From NCBI GenBank assembly GCA_947624285.1, contig CANQJS010000013.1:1-40754 (forward strand): a DNA stretch of 40,754 nt, in the 5' to 3' direction. This document shows, one piece after another, positions 1 through 8,028 of this stretch; within the stretch, counting starts at the first letter, position 1; each line of letters opens with the position of its first letter. The position numbers were made by a program, and so were the translations under genes. The stretch is from an uncultured Clostridia bacterium (GTDB lineage: Bacteria > Bacillota > Clostridia > Oscillospirales > Acutalibacteraceae). The notes beneath the pieces were generated by a model, which ran no database searches, was not told the DNA's origin, and worked only from the letters and a program-made list of their open reading frames with translations.

Positions 1-102
1 GGTCTTGGATACCCTCTGACCGTCTCCGTTATAGGCATAGGAATAGGTCTTGCTTCCGTCCGCTATCTTTGTGAGCCACCGGCCTTGCCGAACATCTTCT
101 CC
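1..102 (-). CDS. RHS/YD-repeat protein fragment, runs off left edge
   Basis: Minus-strand reading frame open from the TAA at 103-105 to the window edge. It encodes a stretch ending YSYAYNGDGQRVSKT, which fits the YD-repeat pattern (YxYDxxGxR) of RHS/wall-associated repeat proteins. No start codon with a ribosome site is visible at its 5' end, so within the window it looks like a 5'-truncated remnant or the tail of a rearranged RHS gene continuing beyond position 1. The family call rests on about 20 residues only. Confidence 0.4.
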
Positions 103-146
103 TTAAAATCGGAAGCAATGACTTGAAGCAAATATCGAGTCTTTCT

Positions 147-190
147 CTATTCCGTTCAAATCAACACTATTCCGTTCAAATCAACACTAT
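147..190. repeat. 20-bp tandem repeat, 2.2 copies
   Basis: The 20-bp unit CTATTCCGTTCAAATCAACA occurs at 147-166 and again, identically, at 167-186, followed by a partial third copy (CTAT, 187-190). It lies between the RHS fragment and the 3' end of the KDPG aldolase gene. No function is evident; replication slippage is the simplest explanation. Confidence 0.9.
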
Positions 191-193
191 AGG

Positions 194-853
194 CTATTTC
201 TGTGCCATTTCGGCTCTTGCCTCTTTTATGCGCTGAACAAAAAGCTTGCCCGTTTCGGTGATTTTTCCGTAATCGCCCGTTTTAGCCCCCGCGATAAGGG
301 ACGAGCCGGCTCCGCAGGCGATAGCGCCCGCCTTTATCCAATCCTTAACATTATTTACATCAACGCCGCCGGAGGGCATCATAACGGCATTCGGAATAGG
401 TCCGTGAATATCCTTGATGAACGCGGGACCGGCTATGTCGCCGGGGAACACCTTGAGCACATCCGCGCCGCACTCCATAGCGGCAACAGCCTCCGTTGGT
501 GTGTAAATGCCGGGCATTGAAGGTATGCCGTATCTGTTGCAGCATTTTACCGTTTCGGGGTCAAAATAGGGGGCAACCACATACTCCGCGCCTGCGAGGA
601 TAGCTATTCTCGCGGTGGCGGCATCCATAACGGTGCCCGCGCCGATGATTATCTCGCCGCCGCTGTATTTTGCCCTCATAGCCTCTATGAGCTTATCGGC
701 GTGAGGAACGGTAAATGTGAGCTCTATTGCGGCTACGCCGCCGGCGATACAGGCATCGGTTATCTTCTCCGCCTGCTCTATCGAGGTGGCGCGCACTACG
801 GCGACAATTCCTACCTCCTGAATTTTTGCGAGTGTTTCTATTTTATTTGCCAT
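194..853 (-). CDS. eda: 2-dehydro-3-deoxy-phosphogluconate (KDPG) aldolase
   Basis: 219 residues, the normal length for the class I KDPG/KHG aldolase family. It cleaves 2-keto-3-deoxy-6-phosphogluconate to pyruvate and glyceraldehyde 3-phosphate in the cytoplasm. Family motifs seen: IVAVVRA near residues 16-22, AAIELTFTVP (catalytic Glu44), VLKVFPGD (Schiff-base Lys134) and MPSGGV (phosphate binding, about 159-164). The ATG at 853 is preceded by a GGAGAG-type site. It is the last gene of a minus-strand run uxaC-kdgK-eda, 45 bp behind kdgK, and would complete conversion of uronate-derived KDG to central metabolites. No terminator is evident between it and the RHS fragment. Confidence 0.93.
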   Translation of the reverse strand: MANKIETLAKIQEVGIVAVVRATSIEQAEKITDACIAGGVAAIELTFTVPHADKLIEAMRAKYSGGEIIIGAGTVMDAATARIAILAGAEYVVAPYFDPETVKCCNRYGIPSMPGIYTPTEAVAAMECGADVLKVFPGDIAGPAFIKDIHGPIPNAVMMPSGGVDVNNVKDWIKAGAIACGAGSSLIAGAKTGDYGKITETGKLFVQRIKEARAEMAQK

Positions 854-898
854 AATTATCTCTCCTGTAATAATATTGATTTTTCGTTTTTAGGCGCT

Positions 899-1996
899 TT
901 ATCTTTGAACTCTGGCGGAAGCGCCCTTTACCTTTGCCTCGACCTCTTTGAGCGAGGCCATAGATGTGTCTCCGGGGGTGGTCATTGCGAGAGCGCCGTG
1001 AACAACGCCGTAATTTACGGCTTTCTGAGCGTCCTCATATGTCATAAGTCCGTAGATAAGACCCGACGCGAAGCTGTCTCCTCCGCCGACTCTGTCAAGG
1101 ATCTCAAGAGCGGGAAATTCGATCGAGTTATAGACCTTGCCGTCGGCATAGCAGATGGCTTTCCAATCATTGATTGTGGCAGTCTTTACGGTGCGAAGCG
1201 TTGTGGCGATCACCTTGAAATTCGGATAAGCTTTGCATACCTCGCCGAGCATCTTAACATAGCCGTCCATATTGAGCTCCTTGAGGTCGGCGTCGTTGCC
1301 CTCTACCTCAAAGCCGAGGCAGGCGGTGAAATCTTCCTCGTTGCCTATCATAACATCAACATATTTCGCAAGCTCCCTGTTTACCTCCTGAGCCTTTGCC
1401 TGCCCGCCTATATCGTTCCAAAGTGACGGTCTGTAATTGAGATCATAGGAAACTACCGTGCCGTATTTCTTTGCCGCCTTGACAGCCTCAATTGCGACCT
1501 GCGCCGAGCTTTCTGAAAGCGCGGCGAATATGCCGCCCGTGTGAAGCCAGCGCACGCCGAGAGCGCCAAAAATATAATCCCAATCAAAATCGCCGGGCTT
1601 CATCTGACTTATGGCGGTGTTGCCCCTGTCCGACGCGCCTACCGCTCCCCTGATTCCAAAGCCTCTTTCGGTGAAATTTATGCCGTTTCTCGTTGTTCTT
1701 CCTATACCGTCATATTTCACCCATTTTATGAGCGATGTATCAACGCCGCCCTGAAGTATCAAATCCTCCAGCAGATAGCCTATTTCGTTTTCGGCAAATG
1801 CCGTGGCGACCGCGGTTTTCATTCCGAAGCATCTTCTCAGACCGCGGGCAACATTATACTCGCCGCCGCCCTCCCAAGCTTTGAATGAGCGGGCGGTTTT
1901 TATCCTGCCCTCGCCGGGGTCAAGGCGAAGCATTATTTCGCCGAGAGATATCTCGTCAAAAGCGCATTCCTCTTTAGGTCTTAAATTCAAATTCAT
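899..1996 (-). CDS. kdgK: 2-keto-3-deoxygluconate kinase, PfkB family
   Basis: 365 residues, PfkB/ribokinase fold. It phosphorylates 2-keto-3-deoxygluconate with ATP to give KDPG, the substrate of the next gene. The N-terminal region carries ISLGEIMLRLDP and EGGGEYNVARGL (sugar-binding Gly-Gly region), and the C-terminal PfkB signature reads DRVGGGDSFASG, where the Asp of GGD is the catalytic base. It is somewhat longer than typical KdgK (about 310-340 aa), as in several clostridial homologues. It sits 18 bp downstream of uxaC and 45 bp upstream of eda. PfkB sequence alone does not fix the substrate; the KDG assignment rests largely on the operon. Confidence 0.85.
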   Translation of the reverse strand: MNLNLRPKEECAFDEISLGEIMLRLDPGEGRIKTARSFKAWEGGGEYNVARGLRRCFGMKTAVATAFAENEIGYLLEDLILQGGVDTSLIKWVKYDGIGRTTRNGINFTERGFGIRGAVGASDRGNTAISQMKPGDFDWDYIFGALGVRWLHTGGIFAALSESSAQVAIEAVKAAKKYGTVVSYDLNYRPSLWNDIGGQAKAQEVNRELAKYVDVMIGNEEDFTACLGFEVEGNDADLKELNMDGYVKMLGEVCKAYPNFKVIATTLRTVKTATINDWKAICYADGKVYNSIEFPALEILDRVGGGDSFASGLIYGLMTYEDAQKAVNYGVVHGALAMTTPGDTSMASLKEVEAKVKGASARVQR

Positions 1997-2014
1997 TTTC
2001 TTATCCTCCGAATA

Positions 2015-3415
2015 TCAAAAATTAAAATAATTCATAGCGTTATAATAAGAGATACCCTGAACTATCTCTTTGAGCATTTCCTCATCGGGCGCGTACTGCC
2101 CGTCCTCGACCCAGCCGCCGATAAGATCGCACATTATGCGGCGGAAATAATCGTGCCTGCCGTAAGAGGTGATGGAGCGGGAATCCGTTTCCATTCCGAT
2201 GAATTTGCCGAGAATGCCGAGGTTGCCGAGGTCTTTCATCTGCTGCGTCATACCGTCCATAGTATCAAGAAACCACCACGCGGGGCCGAACTGTAGCTTG
2301 GACTGCGCCTCTTCGCTCTGGAAATTTCCGAGCATGGTGGCAAGAACGATATTGTCCTTTGAATTGAGGTTGAAAAGCACCGTTTTCGGAAGCTTGCCGT
2401 TTGTATTCAGCGCATCGAGAAAACGGCTGAGCGGATAGGCTATCTCACGGTCGCCCACGGAATCAAAGCCGATATCCGCGCCCTTTGCCCTGAACATCGC
2501 GGTGTTGTTGTTTCTCATTGCGCCTATGTGCATTTCCATAGCCCAACCGAGCTGCTTATATTTTTCGCCGAGCGCGAGCATTATTTTTGTTTTGTAAGCG
2601 TCCGTTTCCTCAAGCGAAACGCTCTCGCCGTTCATGGCACGGGCAAACACGGCGTTTATCTCATCGTCGCCCGCCTCTTTATACGGAACATAATCAAACG
2701 ACTGGTCCGAGATCTTACAGCCGACGCTGTTGAAATAATCGGCGCGTTTAAGAAGAGCCGTTATAACATCGCCGTATGATTTAATCTCAACGCCCGCCGC
2801 TTCGCCGAGCAGCTTTATATAATCGGCAAATCCCGCAAGATTGGCGTTGAGCGCCTTATCGGGGCGAAAGGTCGGCAGCACCGTGCAGTCAAAATCCTGT
2901 TCCTCTTTGAGCAGCTTATGATATTTTAAATCATCGACGGGATCGTCCGTTGTGCATATTACCTTTACTTTGGAACGCTTTATGATACTGCGCGGTCTGA
3001 AATCACTTTCGGAAATCATCTTATTTGCCCTGTCGTATATCTCATCGGCGGTTTTTGCGCACAGGGGCGTTGTTATTCCGAAATATTTTTGCAATTCGAT
3101 ATGCGCCCAGTGATAAAGCGGATTTCCTATAGCATATTGCAGAGTATATGCGAATTTTTCAAATTTTTCACTGCCCGATTTATCCCCCGTGCAATAATCC
3201 TCGCCAATGCCGCAGGAGCGCATGGCGCGCCATTTATAGTGATCGCCCGCAAGCCAAAGCTCGGCTATGTCCTTCGGGGGCTTATTTTCATAAATCTCCT
3301 TAGGGCTGAGATGGCAGTGATAATCGCATATGGGCAAATCCTCGCAATATTCGTGAAAAAGCCGCTTTGCCGTGTCGGTATCGAGCAAAAAATCCTTATC
3401 CATAAAGCCTTTCAC
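2015..3415 (-). CDS. uxaC: glucuronate (uronate) isomerase
   Basis: Metal-dependent isomerase of the amidohydrolase superfamily that interconverts D-glucuronate/fructuronate and D-galacturonate/tagaturonate, the first step of hexuronate breakdown. The sequence contains CDYHCHLSPKEI (HxH metal site), ICTTDDPVDDL, MHIGAMRNNN and NLGILGKFIGMETDSRS, all typical of UxaC. I choose the GTG at 3415: AAGGGAGG lies 7 nt upstream, giving 466 residues, the usual family length. A frame start at 3475 would add 20 unlikely residues, and the ATG at 3403 is less well placed. First gene of uxaC-kdgK-eda, behind the promoter at 3447-3475. Mannonate/altronate steps (uxuA, uxaA and oxidoreductases) are not in the window. 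Confidence 0.93.
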   Translation of the reverse strand: MKGFMDKDFLLDTDTAKRLFHEYCEDLPICDYHCHLSPKEIYENKPPKDIAELWLAGDHYKWRAMRSCGIGEDYCTGDKSGSEKFEKFAYTLQYAIGNPLYHWAHIELQKYFGITTPLCAKTADEIYDRANKMISESDFRPRSIIKRSKVKVICTTDDPVDDLKYHKLLKEEQDFDCTVLPTFRPDKALNANLAGFADYIKLLGEAAGVEIKSYGDVITALLKRADYFNSVGCKISDQSFDYVPYKEAGDDEINAVFARAMNGESVSLEETDAYKTKIMLALGEKYKQLGWAMEMHIGAMRNNNTAMFRAKGADIGFDSVGDREIAYPLSRFLDALNTNGKLPKTVLFNLNSKDNIVLATMLGNFQSEEAQSKLQFGPAWWFLDTMDGMTQQMKDLGNLGILGKFIGMETDSRSITSYGRHDYFRRIMCDLIGGWVEDGQYAPDEEMLKEIVQGISYYNAMNYFNF

Positions 3416-3446
3416 AAAGAGACCTCCCTTAAACAAATTTACATAT

Positions 3447-3475
3447 ATTATATACTTACATACAATGTATTTCAA
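3447..3475 (-). promoter_or_regulatory. SigA promoter of uxaC operon with internal palindrome
   Basis: On the minus strand TTGAAA (3470-3475) is separated by 17 bp from TATAAT (3447-3452), about 30 nt before the uxaC ribosome site. The spacer holds the inverted repeat TACAT-ACA-ATGTA (3457-3469), a plausible repressor operator for uronate-responsive control. Confidence 0.75.
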
Positions 3476-3500
3476 GCGAATTTAAAAGTAAAATATATTA

Positions 3501-3529
3501 TTGAATAAAAGGGAGCGGGCTGATATAAT
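3501..3529 (+). promoter_or_regulatory. SigA promoter of LOG-family gene
   Basis: TTGAAT (3501-3506), 17-bp spacer, TATAAT (3524-3529), about 84 bp before the ATG at 3613. It is back to back with the uxaC promoter. Confidence 0.75.
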
Positions 3530-3612
3530 AGAAATGCAAAATAAAATTTACGGCGGCAAAAATCAAAATAAATAAGCCGCCGAAAAATCGAAATAATATA
3601 AGGGGTGATAGA

Positions 3613-4215
3613 ATGAACATTTGTGTTTTCGGAGCTTCAAGCGATATTATTGAGGAAAAGTATATCGACGCCGCGTACAGGCTCGGATGCGAGATGGCGA
3701 GGCGAAATATAGGCCTTGTTTTCGGAGGCGGAAACTGCGGCGTTATGGGCGCATCCGCCAGAGGAGAATTTGACAACGGCGGCTATATTTTAGGCGTTGC
3801 GCCGCACTTTATGAAAATACACAACCTGCTGTTTGACAATTGCACCAAATTCAAGCACACCGAGACGATGAGCGAAAGAAAAACCTATATGGAGGATCAC
3901 GCCGACGCTTTCATAATCGCGCCCGGCGGAGTCGGCACATTTGAGGAATTCTTTGAGGTATATACCTTAAAACAGCTCGGCAGGCACAACAAAGCGATCG
4001 CCATATTCAATGCTCACGGATATTATGACAGGCTTATCGAAATGCTGGAGCATTCGGTTGCGGAAAACTTCATAAAAAACGAATCGCTTGAGCTTATAGA
4101 AGTATTTGACGAAATCGAGCCGATGCTTGATTACATTGAAAATTACAAGGGCGTTGACACCGATGTTATGAAGGTGCGCTACGCGTTTCTTAAAGACGGA
4201 GAAAAAATGGAATAA
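3613..4215 (+). CDS. LOG family protein (TIGR00730-type nucleotide phosphoribohydrolase)
   Basis: 200 residues, Rossmann-like LOG family. The signature GGGNCGVMG (about 37-45) and PGGVGTFEEFFE (about 97-108, the PGGxGTxxE motif) are both intact, as is the Arg/Lys-bearing MSERKTYM segment. Members hydrolyse the N-glycosidic bond of (cytokinin) nucleoside 5'-monophosphates, releasing ribose 5-phosphate; the physiological substrate in bacteria is usually unknown. The start ATG has AGGGGTGA 5 nt upstream. It converges on rplL and shares the bidirectional terminator at 4231-4260. Monocistronic. Confidence 0.88.
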   Translation: MNICVFGASSDIIEEKYIDAAYRLGCEMARRNIGLVFGGGNCGVMGASARGEFDNGGYILGVAPHFMKIHNLLFDNCTKFKHTETMSERKTYMEDHADAFIIAPGGVGTFEEFFEVYTLKQLGRHNKAIAIFNAHGYYDRLIEMLEHSVAENFIKNESLELIEVFDEIEPMLDYIENYKGVDTDVMKVRYAFLKDGEKME

Positions 4216-4230
4216 GCGCTGAGCATAACA

Positions 4231-4260
4231 AAAAAGCCGATGAACGATCATCGGCTTTTT
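4231..4260. terminator. bidirectional intrinsic terminator between LOG gene and rplL
   Basis: Perfect 13-bp stem AAAAAGCCGATGA / TCATCGGCTTTTT with a 4-nt loop. It has a T-run in both directions, so it ends the LOG gene transcript on the plus strand and the ribosomal protein transcript on the minus strand. Confidence 0.93.
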
Positions 4261-4275
4261 GCTTTTTGAATTTAA

Positions 4276-4653
4276 TTACTTGAGCTCGACCTCGGCGCCT
4301 GCCTCGGTAAGAGTAGCCTTGAGAGCCTCTGCATCGGCAGTGGGAACAGCCTCTTTAACTGTTGCGGGAGCGGAGTCAACGATAGCCTTCGCCTCTTTAA
4401 GACCGAGACCGGTAGCCTCACGAACAGCCTTGATAACAGCGATCTTGTTTGCGCCTACGCTTGTAAGTACAACATCAAACTCTGTCTTGGCTTCCTCAGC
4501 GGGAGCGCCGCTGTCTACAGGGCCTGCAACCGCTACGGCTGCCGCCGCGCTTACGCCGAATTCCTCTTCTACTGCGGATACGAGCTCCGAGAGCTCAAGA
4601 ACGGTAAGAGTTTTAAGCTCTTCAACGATCTTTGTTACATTTTCTGATGCCAT
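4276..4653 (-). CDS. rplL: 50S ribosomal protein L7/L12
   Basis: 125 residues, typical L7/L12: N-terminal dimerisation region, Ala/Val/Pro-rich hinge, then the conserved C-terminal domain with [20 protein letters not shown], which contacts translation factors on the ribosome stalk. The ATG at 4653 is chosen because GGAGG lies 8 nt upstream; the longer frame from a TTG at 4668 starts inside that ribosome site. It follows rplJ by 36 bp. Unlike most bacteria, rpoB does not follow: the transcript ends at the strong terminator 4231-4260. Confidence 0.97.
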   Translation of the reverse strand: MASENVTKIVEELKTLTVLELSELVSAVEEEFGVSAAAAVAVAGPVDSGAPAEEAKTEFDVVLTSVGANKIAVIKAVREATGLGLKEAKAIVDSAPATVKEAVPTADAEALKATLTEAGAEVELK

Positions 4654-4689
4654 TTTTATTTCCTCCAAATAAAATTTAATTTTTGCCGA

Positions 4690-5256
4690 TCATTCGGCAG
4701 TTTCGGGTGCGGGGGCTTCCTCAGCGGGGGCCTCTGCTGTTTTTTCTTTCAAACATTCCTCTGCGCCGCCCTTGTCAACAATAGCCTTTATACCTCTTGC
4801 GAATGCGGCTATCGGAGCGCTGAATACGCTGCAAACCGTTGCGAGAAGAACTTCTCTTGACGGAAGCTTTGCAAGCGACTGAAGCTTTTCCGTGCTGATT
4901 ACCGCGCCGTCAAGATAACCTGACTTGAGGGTAAAGTTTTTGTGACTGTCAGCGAACTTTTGAAGAATACGCGCCGATGCTACATAGTCATCCGCGCTGG
5001 TTGCAAGCGCCGTTGTGCCTTCAAGAACATCGTCAAGACCGCTGAGACCCGCGTCGTCGGATGCTCTTTTGAGCATCGTATTTTTTACGACCGTGTACTC
5101 AACACCGGCCTCACGCAACTCTTTGCGCAGCTTTGTATCATCATCTACGGTGATACCCTTGTAGTCAACTACAACGCCGGCAATGGAGCTTCTTATTCTC
5201 TCGGCAAGAGCGGCAACCTGTGCCTGTTTCTTTTCAAGAATTGCTGTGCTTGGCAT
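4690..5256 (-). CDS. rplJ: 50S ribosomal protein L10
   Basis: 188 residues. L10 anchors L7/L12 dimers to 23S rRNA at the stalk base. N-terminal half: VDYKGITVDDDTKLRKELRE and YTVVKNTMLKRA are characteristic of the L10 rRNA-binding domain; the C-terminal helix region that recruits L12 is followed by an acidic Ala/Pro/Glu tail. Its mRNA starts at a promoter inside the rplA-rplJ gap and carries the L10 leader (5257-5460), through which L10 or the L10-L12 complex represses its own synthesis in related Firmicutes. Confidence 0.97.
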   Translation of the reverse strand: MPSTAILEKKQAQVAALAERIRSSIAGVVVDYKGITVDDDTKLRKELREAGVEYTVVKNTMLKRASDDAGLSGLDDVLEGTTALATSADDYVASARILQKFADSHKNFTLKSGYLDGAVISTEKLQSLAKLPSREVLLATVCSVFSAPIAAFARGIKAIVDKGGAEECLKEKTAEAPAEEAPAPETAE

Positions 5257-5460
5257 TAACCGTGTACCTCCATACTTATTTGCCGCCCGAAAGCGGACTT
5301 AAAGGCTGTTTCCAAAAAACGAAAAGTGCATTCCCCAATGAGGAATGCACTACATTTCTTAATAAATATATAAAAACATTATATATTACTTAAAATGCTC
5401 ATTCCTCGGCAGGCGATAAACTTACACCTAAAAGGTACCTGCTGTCTTTGGCTGAACAGC
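5257..5460 (-). ncRNA. ribosomal protein L10 leader with attenuator hairpin
   Basis: The minus-strand transcript upstream of rplJ contains the L10-leader hallmark CCAAAGACAGCAGGTACC, followed about 20 nt later by CCTGCCGAGGA (about 5400-5450). Nearer the gene is a 10-bp hairpin (AGTGCATTCC at 5342-5351 pairing with 5325-5334) followed by TTTTCGTTTTTT, a Rho-independent attenuator. Together these match the Firmicutes L10 leader, where L10/L12 binding controls read-through into rplJL. Boundaries are approximate: the 5' end is inferred from the promoter at 5467-5495. Confidence 0.9.
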
Positions 5461-5466
5461 GCTCGT

Positions 5467-5495
5467 ATTATAACACAAGGCAAAAGCCTTGTCAA
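5467..5495 (-). promoter_or_regulatory. consensus SigA promoter for rplJL
   Basis: Perfect hexamers on the minus strand: TTGACA (5490-5495), 17-bp spacer, TATAAT (5467-5472). It lies immediately after the rplA stop codon and drives the L10 leader plus rplJ-rplL. Confidence 0.93.
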
Positions 5496-5504
5496 TACCT
5501 GAAT

Positions 5505-6212
5505 TTACTGCGCCGCGGCGTTTGAGCCGACTCTGTTGGGATTGATGCGAACACCCGGACCCATGGTTGAGGCAACGGCGCAGGATTTGATATACTGACC
5601 CTTGGCGGCCGCCGGCTTTGCCTTGATTATGGCGTCAAGCAGCGCGTTGAAGTTTTCCATCAGCTTTTCAGTGCCGAAAGAAGCCTTGCCTATCGGGCAG
5701 TGAATGATATTTGATTTATCGAGACGGTATTCGATCTTACCTGCCTTAGCATCAGTAACGGCCTTGGCAACATCCATCGTTACCGTGCCCGCCTTTGGCG
5801 AGGGCATAAGACCGCGGGGACCGAGGACCTTACCCAAACGACCTACAAATCCCATCATATCGGGGCTTGCGATGGCAACATCAAATTCCATCCAGCCGCC
5901 CTGGATCTTTGTAACGAGATCGGCGTCGCCGACGATATCCGCGCCCGCTTCTTCTGCCGCCTTGGCAAGATCGCCCTTTGCAAATACGGCTACTCTTACA
6001 TCCTTACCAGTTCCGTTGGGGAGAACTACGGCGCCGCGGACCTGCTGGTCTGCGTGGCGGGAGTCAACGCCCAAACGAACATGTACTTCGATCGTTTCAT
6101 CAAATTTAGCCGTTGCCGTTTTAACGGCAAGGTCAAGCGCCTGCTCCGTCTCATATAAAGCCGCGCGATCCACAAGCTTTGTGTTTTCGGTATATTTCTT
6201 TCCGTGTTTCAT
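5505..6212 (-). CDS. rplA: 50S ribosomal protein L1
   Basis: 235 residues, standard L1 length. L1 binds 23S rRNA and controls E-site tRNA release. Typical segments: [59 protein letters not shown] and SPKAGTV. ATG at 6212 preceded by GGAGG. It lies 49 bp after rplK in the rpmG-secE-nusG-rplK-rplA transcript. In other bacteria L1 represses this operon by binding a 23S-mimicking site in the rplK mRNA; I did not find an obvious copy here. Confidence 0.97.
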   Translation of the reverse strand: MKHGKKYTENTKLVDRAALYETEQALDLAVKTATAKFDETIEVHVRLGVDSRHADQQVRGAVVLPNGTGKDVRVAVFAKGDLAKAAEEAGADIVGDADLVTKIQGGWMEFDVAIASPDMMGFVGRLGKVLGPRGLMPSPKAGTVTMDVAKAVTDAKAGKIEYRLDKSNIIHCPIGKASFGTEKLMENFNALLDAIIKAKPAAAKGQYIKSCAVASTMGPGVRINPNRVGSNAAAQ

Positions 6213-6261
6213 AATAAATTACCTCCAGTGGTTAATCGGATTTTTCCTCCCACACGGGGAA

Positions 6262-6687
6262 TCAGTCTTCAACTACTACGCCCATGCTGCGAGCGGTGCC
6301 TGCTATCATACTCATTGCGGACTCAAGGTTTGCCGCGTTGAGATCGGGAAGCTTTGTTTCCGCTATCTGCTGGATCTGGGCCTTCGTTATCTTTGCTACC
6401 TTTGTTTTGTTCGGAACACCTGAGCCGGATTCGATACCGCAAGCCTTCTTGATAAGAACGGCGGCGGGCGGCGTCTTTGTTACGAATGTGAATGAACGGT
6501 CTTCAAAAACGGTGATCACAACGGGAATGATAAGACCCGCGTCATTCTTTGTTCTTTCGTTGAACTCTTTTGTGAACGCCATAATGTTCACACCGTGCTG
6601 ACCGAGTGCAGGGCCTACCGGGGGCGCCGGCGTTGCTTTGCCTGCGGGGATCTGAAGTTTGATTAAACCTACTACCTTCTGAGCCAT
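6262..6687 (-). CDS. rplK: 50S ribosomal protein L11
   Basis: 141 residues, exact family length. L11 sits at the GTPase-associated centre with L10/L12. It begins [29 protein letters not shown]-like, the hallmark N-terminus, with the GPALGQ turn and the C-terminal SMGVVVED end. Start chosen at 6687 because AGGAGG lies 10 nt upstream; the longer open frame to 6741 lacks family similarity in its first 18 codons. A 102-bp gap separates it from nusG and holds only a small hairpin (6743-6757). Confidence 0.97.
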   Translation of the reverse strand: MAQKVVGLIKLQIPAGKATPAPPVGPALGQHGVNIMAFTKEFNERTKNDAGLIIPVVITVFEDRSFTFVTKTPPAAVLIKKACGIESGSGVPNKTKVAKITKAQIQQIAETKLPDLNAANLESAMSMIAGTARSMGVVVED

Positions 6688-6789
6688 AAATAAATTTCCT
6701 CCTAAAAAATGTGGTTTGGCGGGAAAGCAATTCCCTCCCACTCACCGCAAAGCGGTGAACAATAAGCAGATATACTGCGTATTACCATG

Positions 6790-7314
6790 TTAATCTTTGA
6801 TCTTTTCAAGCTGATCGAGCTCAAATTCAACCGAAGTCTCACGGCCGAACATAGAAATGGTGACGAGAACGCTGTTTTTGCCGACATCAACGGACTCAAC
6901 CGTTCCCGAGAAGCCCTCGAGAGGACCGTCTATAACATTGACAAGATCGCCCGCGGCATATGATACCTCGACGCTTACCTTTTCGATGCCGAGCTTCTTT
7001 ACCTCCTCCTCCGTGAGAGGAACAGGTTTGCTTTCAGGGCCTACGAAGCCCGTGCAGCCTCTGATGTTCCGCACGACATACCAAGTGTCGTCGTTCATAA
7101 CCATCTTCACGAGCACATAGCCGGGAAAGATTTTTCTTTCCACTTCTTTTTTCTTGCCGTCATCCTTGATTTCAACGACCGTTTCGGTAGGGACCGAAAC
7201 CTCCTGGATCAAATCGTGAAGATTGCGGTTTTCAACAACGGTCTGAATATTGCTTGCCACCTTATTTTCATAACCCGAAAATGTGTGCGCAACATACCAT
7301 TTAGCCTCTTCCAT
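6790..7314 (-). CDS. nusG: transcription termination/antitermination factor NusG
   Basis: 174 residues, normal Firmicutes length. The N-terminal NGN domain starts KWYVAHTFSGYENKVASNI and contains IFPGYVLVKMVMND; a linker leads to the C-terminal KOW domain (VNVIDGPLEGFSGTVESVD, about 125-143). NusG binds the RNA polymerase clamp and links it to Rho or the ribosome. It is between secE (45 bp upstream) and rplK, the classic order. Confidence 0.96.
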   Translation of the reverse strand: MEEAKWYVAHTFSGYENKVASNIQTVVENRNLHDLIQEVSVPTETVVEIKDDGKKKEVERKIFPGYVLVKMVMNDDTWYVVRNIRGCTGFVGPESKPVPLTEEEVKKLGIEKVSVEVSYAAGDLVNVIDGPLEGFSGTVESVDVGKNSVLVTISMFGRETSVEFELDQLEKIKD

Positions 7315-7359
7315 ATGGATATTAAGCCTCCGTAAATAAATTCAACCTGACGCTGTAAG

Positions 7360-7752
7360 TCATTTCGCGGCATCTTCCGAAGCGCCGCTCGTTGAAGAAG
7401 CGCCTTGCGTGGTGCTGCTCGTTGAAGAAGCGCCCTGCGTAGTGCTGCTTGCGCCTTCCTGTGTTGAGCCCGTAGAATCGCTTACGGATGTTGTGGTAGT
7501 CGTTGGGGCGAGATTTTTTATACCCTCAAGTCCCAAGGAAAGGCCGGTATCAACGATATAGATCGCAACGCCCACTACTATTGTAACGAGCAAAACGATC
7601 GCCGCGTTTTTAAGCGTTTCCTTAGCCGTCGGCCAAACTACCTTTTTGCGCTCCGAATTAACGCTTTTGAAAAATGAGGCAATGGATTTAAACGGATTTT
7701 TTCTTGCTTTTTTCTTCTTTGCCTTTTCGGGCTTTTTGTTGTCTTCCGCCAT
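7360..7752 (-). CDS. secE: preprotein translocase subunit SecE with Ser/Thr-rich C-terminal tail
   Basis: 130 residues; typical Gram-positive SecE has about 60-75. Residues 1-22 are Lys-rich. The conserved amphipathic SecE segment FKSVNSERKKVVWPTAKET leads into one membrane helix (about 47-70), giving N-in/C-out topology in SecYEG. After residue 80 there is an unusual tail of about 50 residues made of Thr, Ser, Gly and Gln, containing two TTQGASSTS-type repeats and ending SEDAAK. The tail should lie on the outer face of the membrane. Gene order rpmG-secE-nusG supports the call despite the extension. Confidence 0.94.
   Translation of the reverse strand: MAEDNKKPEKAKKKKARKNPFKSIASFFKSVNSERKKVVWPTAKETLKNAAIVLLVTIVVGVAIYIVDTGLSLGLEGIKNLAPTTTTTSVSDSTGSTQEGASSTTQGASSTSSTTQGASSTSGASEDAAK
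7390..7449. repeat. 30-bp tandem repeat inside secE
   Basis: Two adjacent 30-bp units (7390-7419 and 7420-7449) differ at two positions and encode the repeated Ser/Thr/Gln/Gly motif of the SecE tail. The unit length is a multiple of three, so copy-number change would keep the frame. Confidence 0.85.
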
Positions 7753-7764
7753 TGCTGTCCTCCG

Positions 7765-7914
7765 TTACTTCGTTTCTCTGTGAAGAGTATGTTTTTTACA
7801 GAATGGGCAATACTTGTTCATTTCAAGTCTGTCCGGCGTGTTTTTCTTGTTTTTCATGGTGTTGTAATTGCGTTGTTTGCATTCAGTGCAAGCTAATGTG
7901 ATCTTGACTCTCAT
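7765..7914 (-). CDS. rpmG: 50S ribosomal protein L33
   Basis: 49 residues, ATG at 7914 to TAA at 7765-7767. The protein begins [17 protein letters not shown] and ends [13 protein letters not shown], with the two CxxC pairs (CTEC, CPFC) of the zinc-binding L33 type. A GGAGG site precedes the ATG. It is the first gene of the minus-strand run rpmG-secE-nusG-rplK-rplA and lies 12 bp before secE, the usual Firmicutes order. Confidence 0.96.
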   Translation of the reverse strand: MRVKITLACTECKQRNYNTMKNKKNTPDRLEMNKYCPFCKKHTLHRETK

Positions 7915-8028
7915 TTCGCGCCTCCATTTTATTTCGATTTTTAATCTCCCTCAGCCGGCATTGCGGCTCGCCCTGTTGACCGGGCAAGAAAAAGGGCAAA
8001 AAAATTAACCCCTTTCAGAGGTACACAT

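Noticed and set aside
4259-4672. Long open frames on the opposite strand of rplL, rplA, rplK and other housekeeping genes
   Set aside because: They mirror the codon pattern of well-identified genes, lack ribosome sites and show no family motifs.
6743-6757. CACCGC-AAA-GCGGTG hairpin between nusG and rplK, considered as an L1 binding site or terminator
   Set aside because: Only 6 bp with no T-run and no resemblance to the 23S L1 site; transcription must pass through to rplK.
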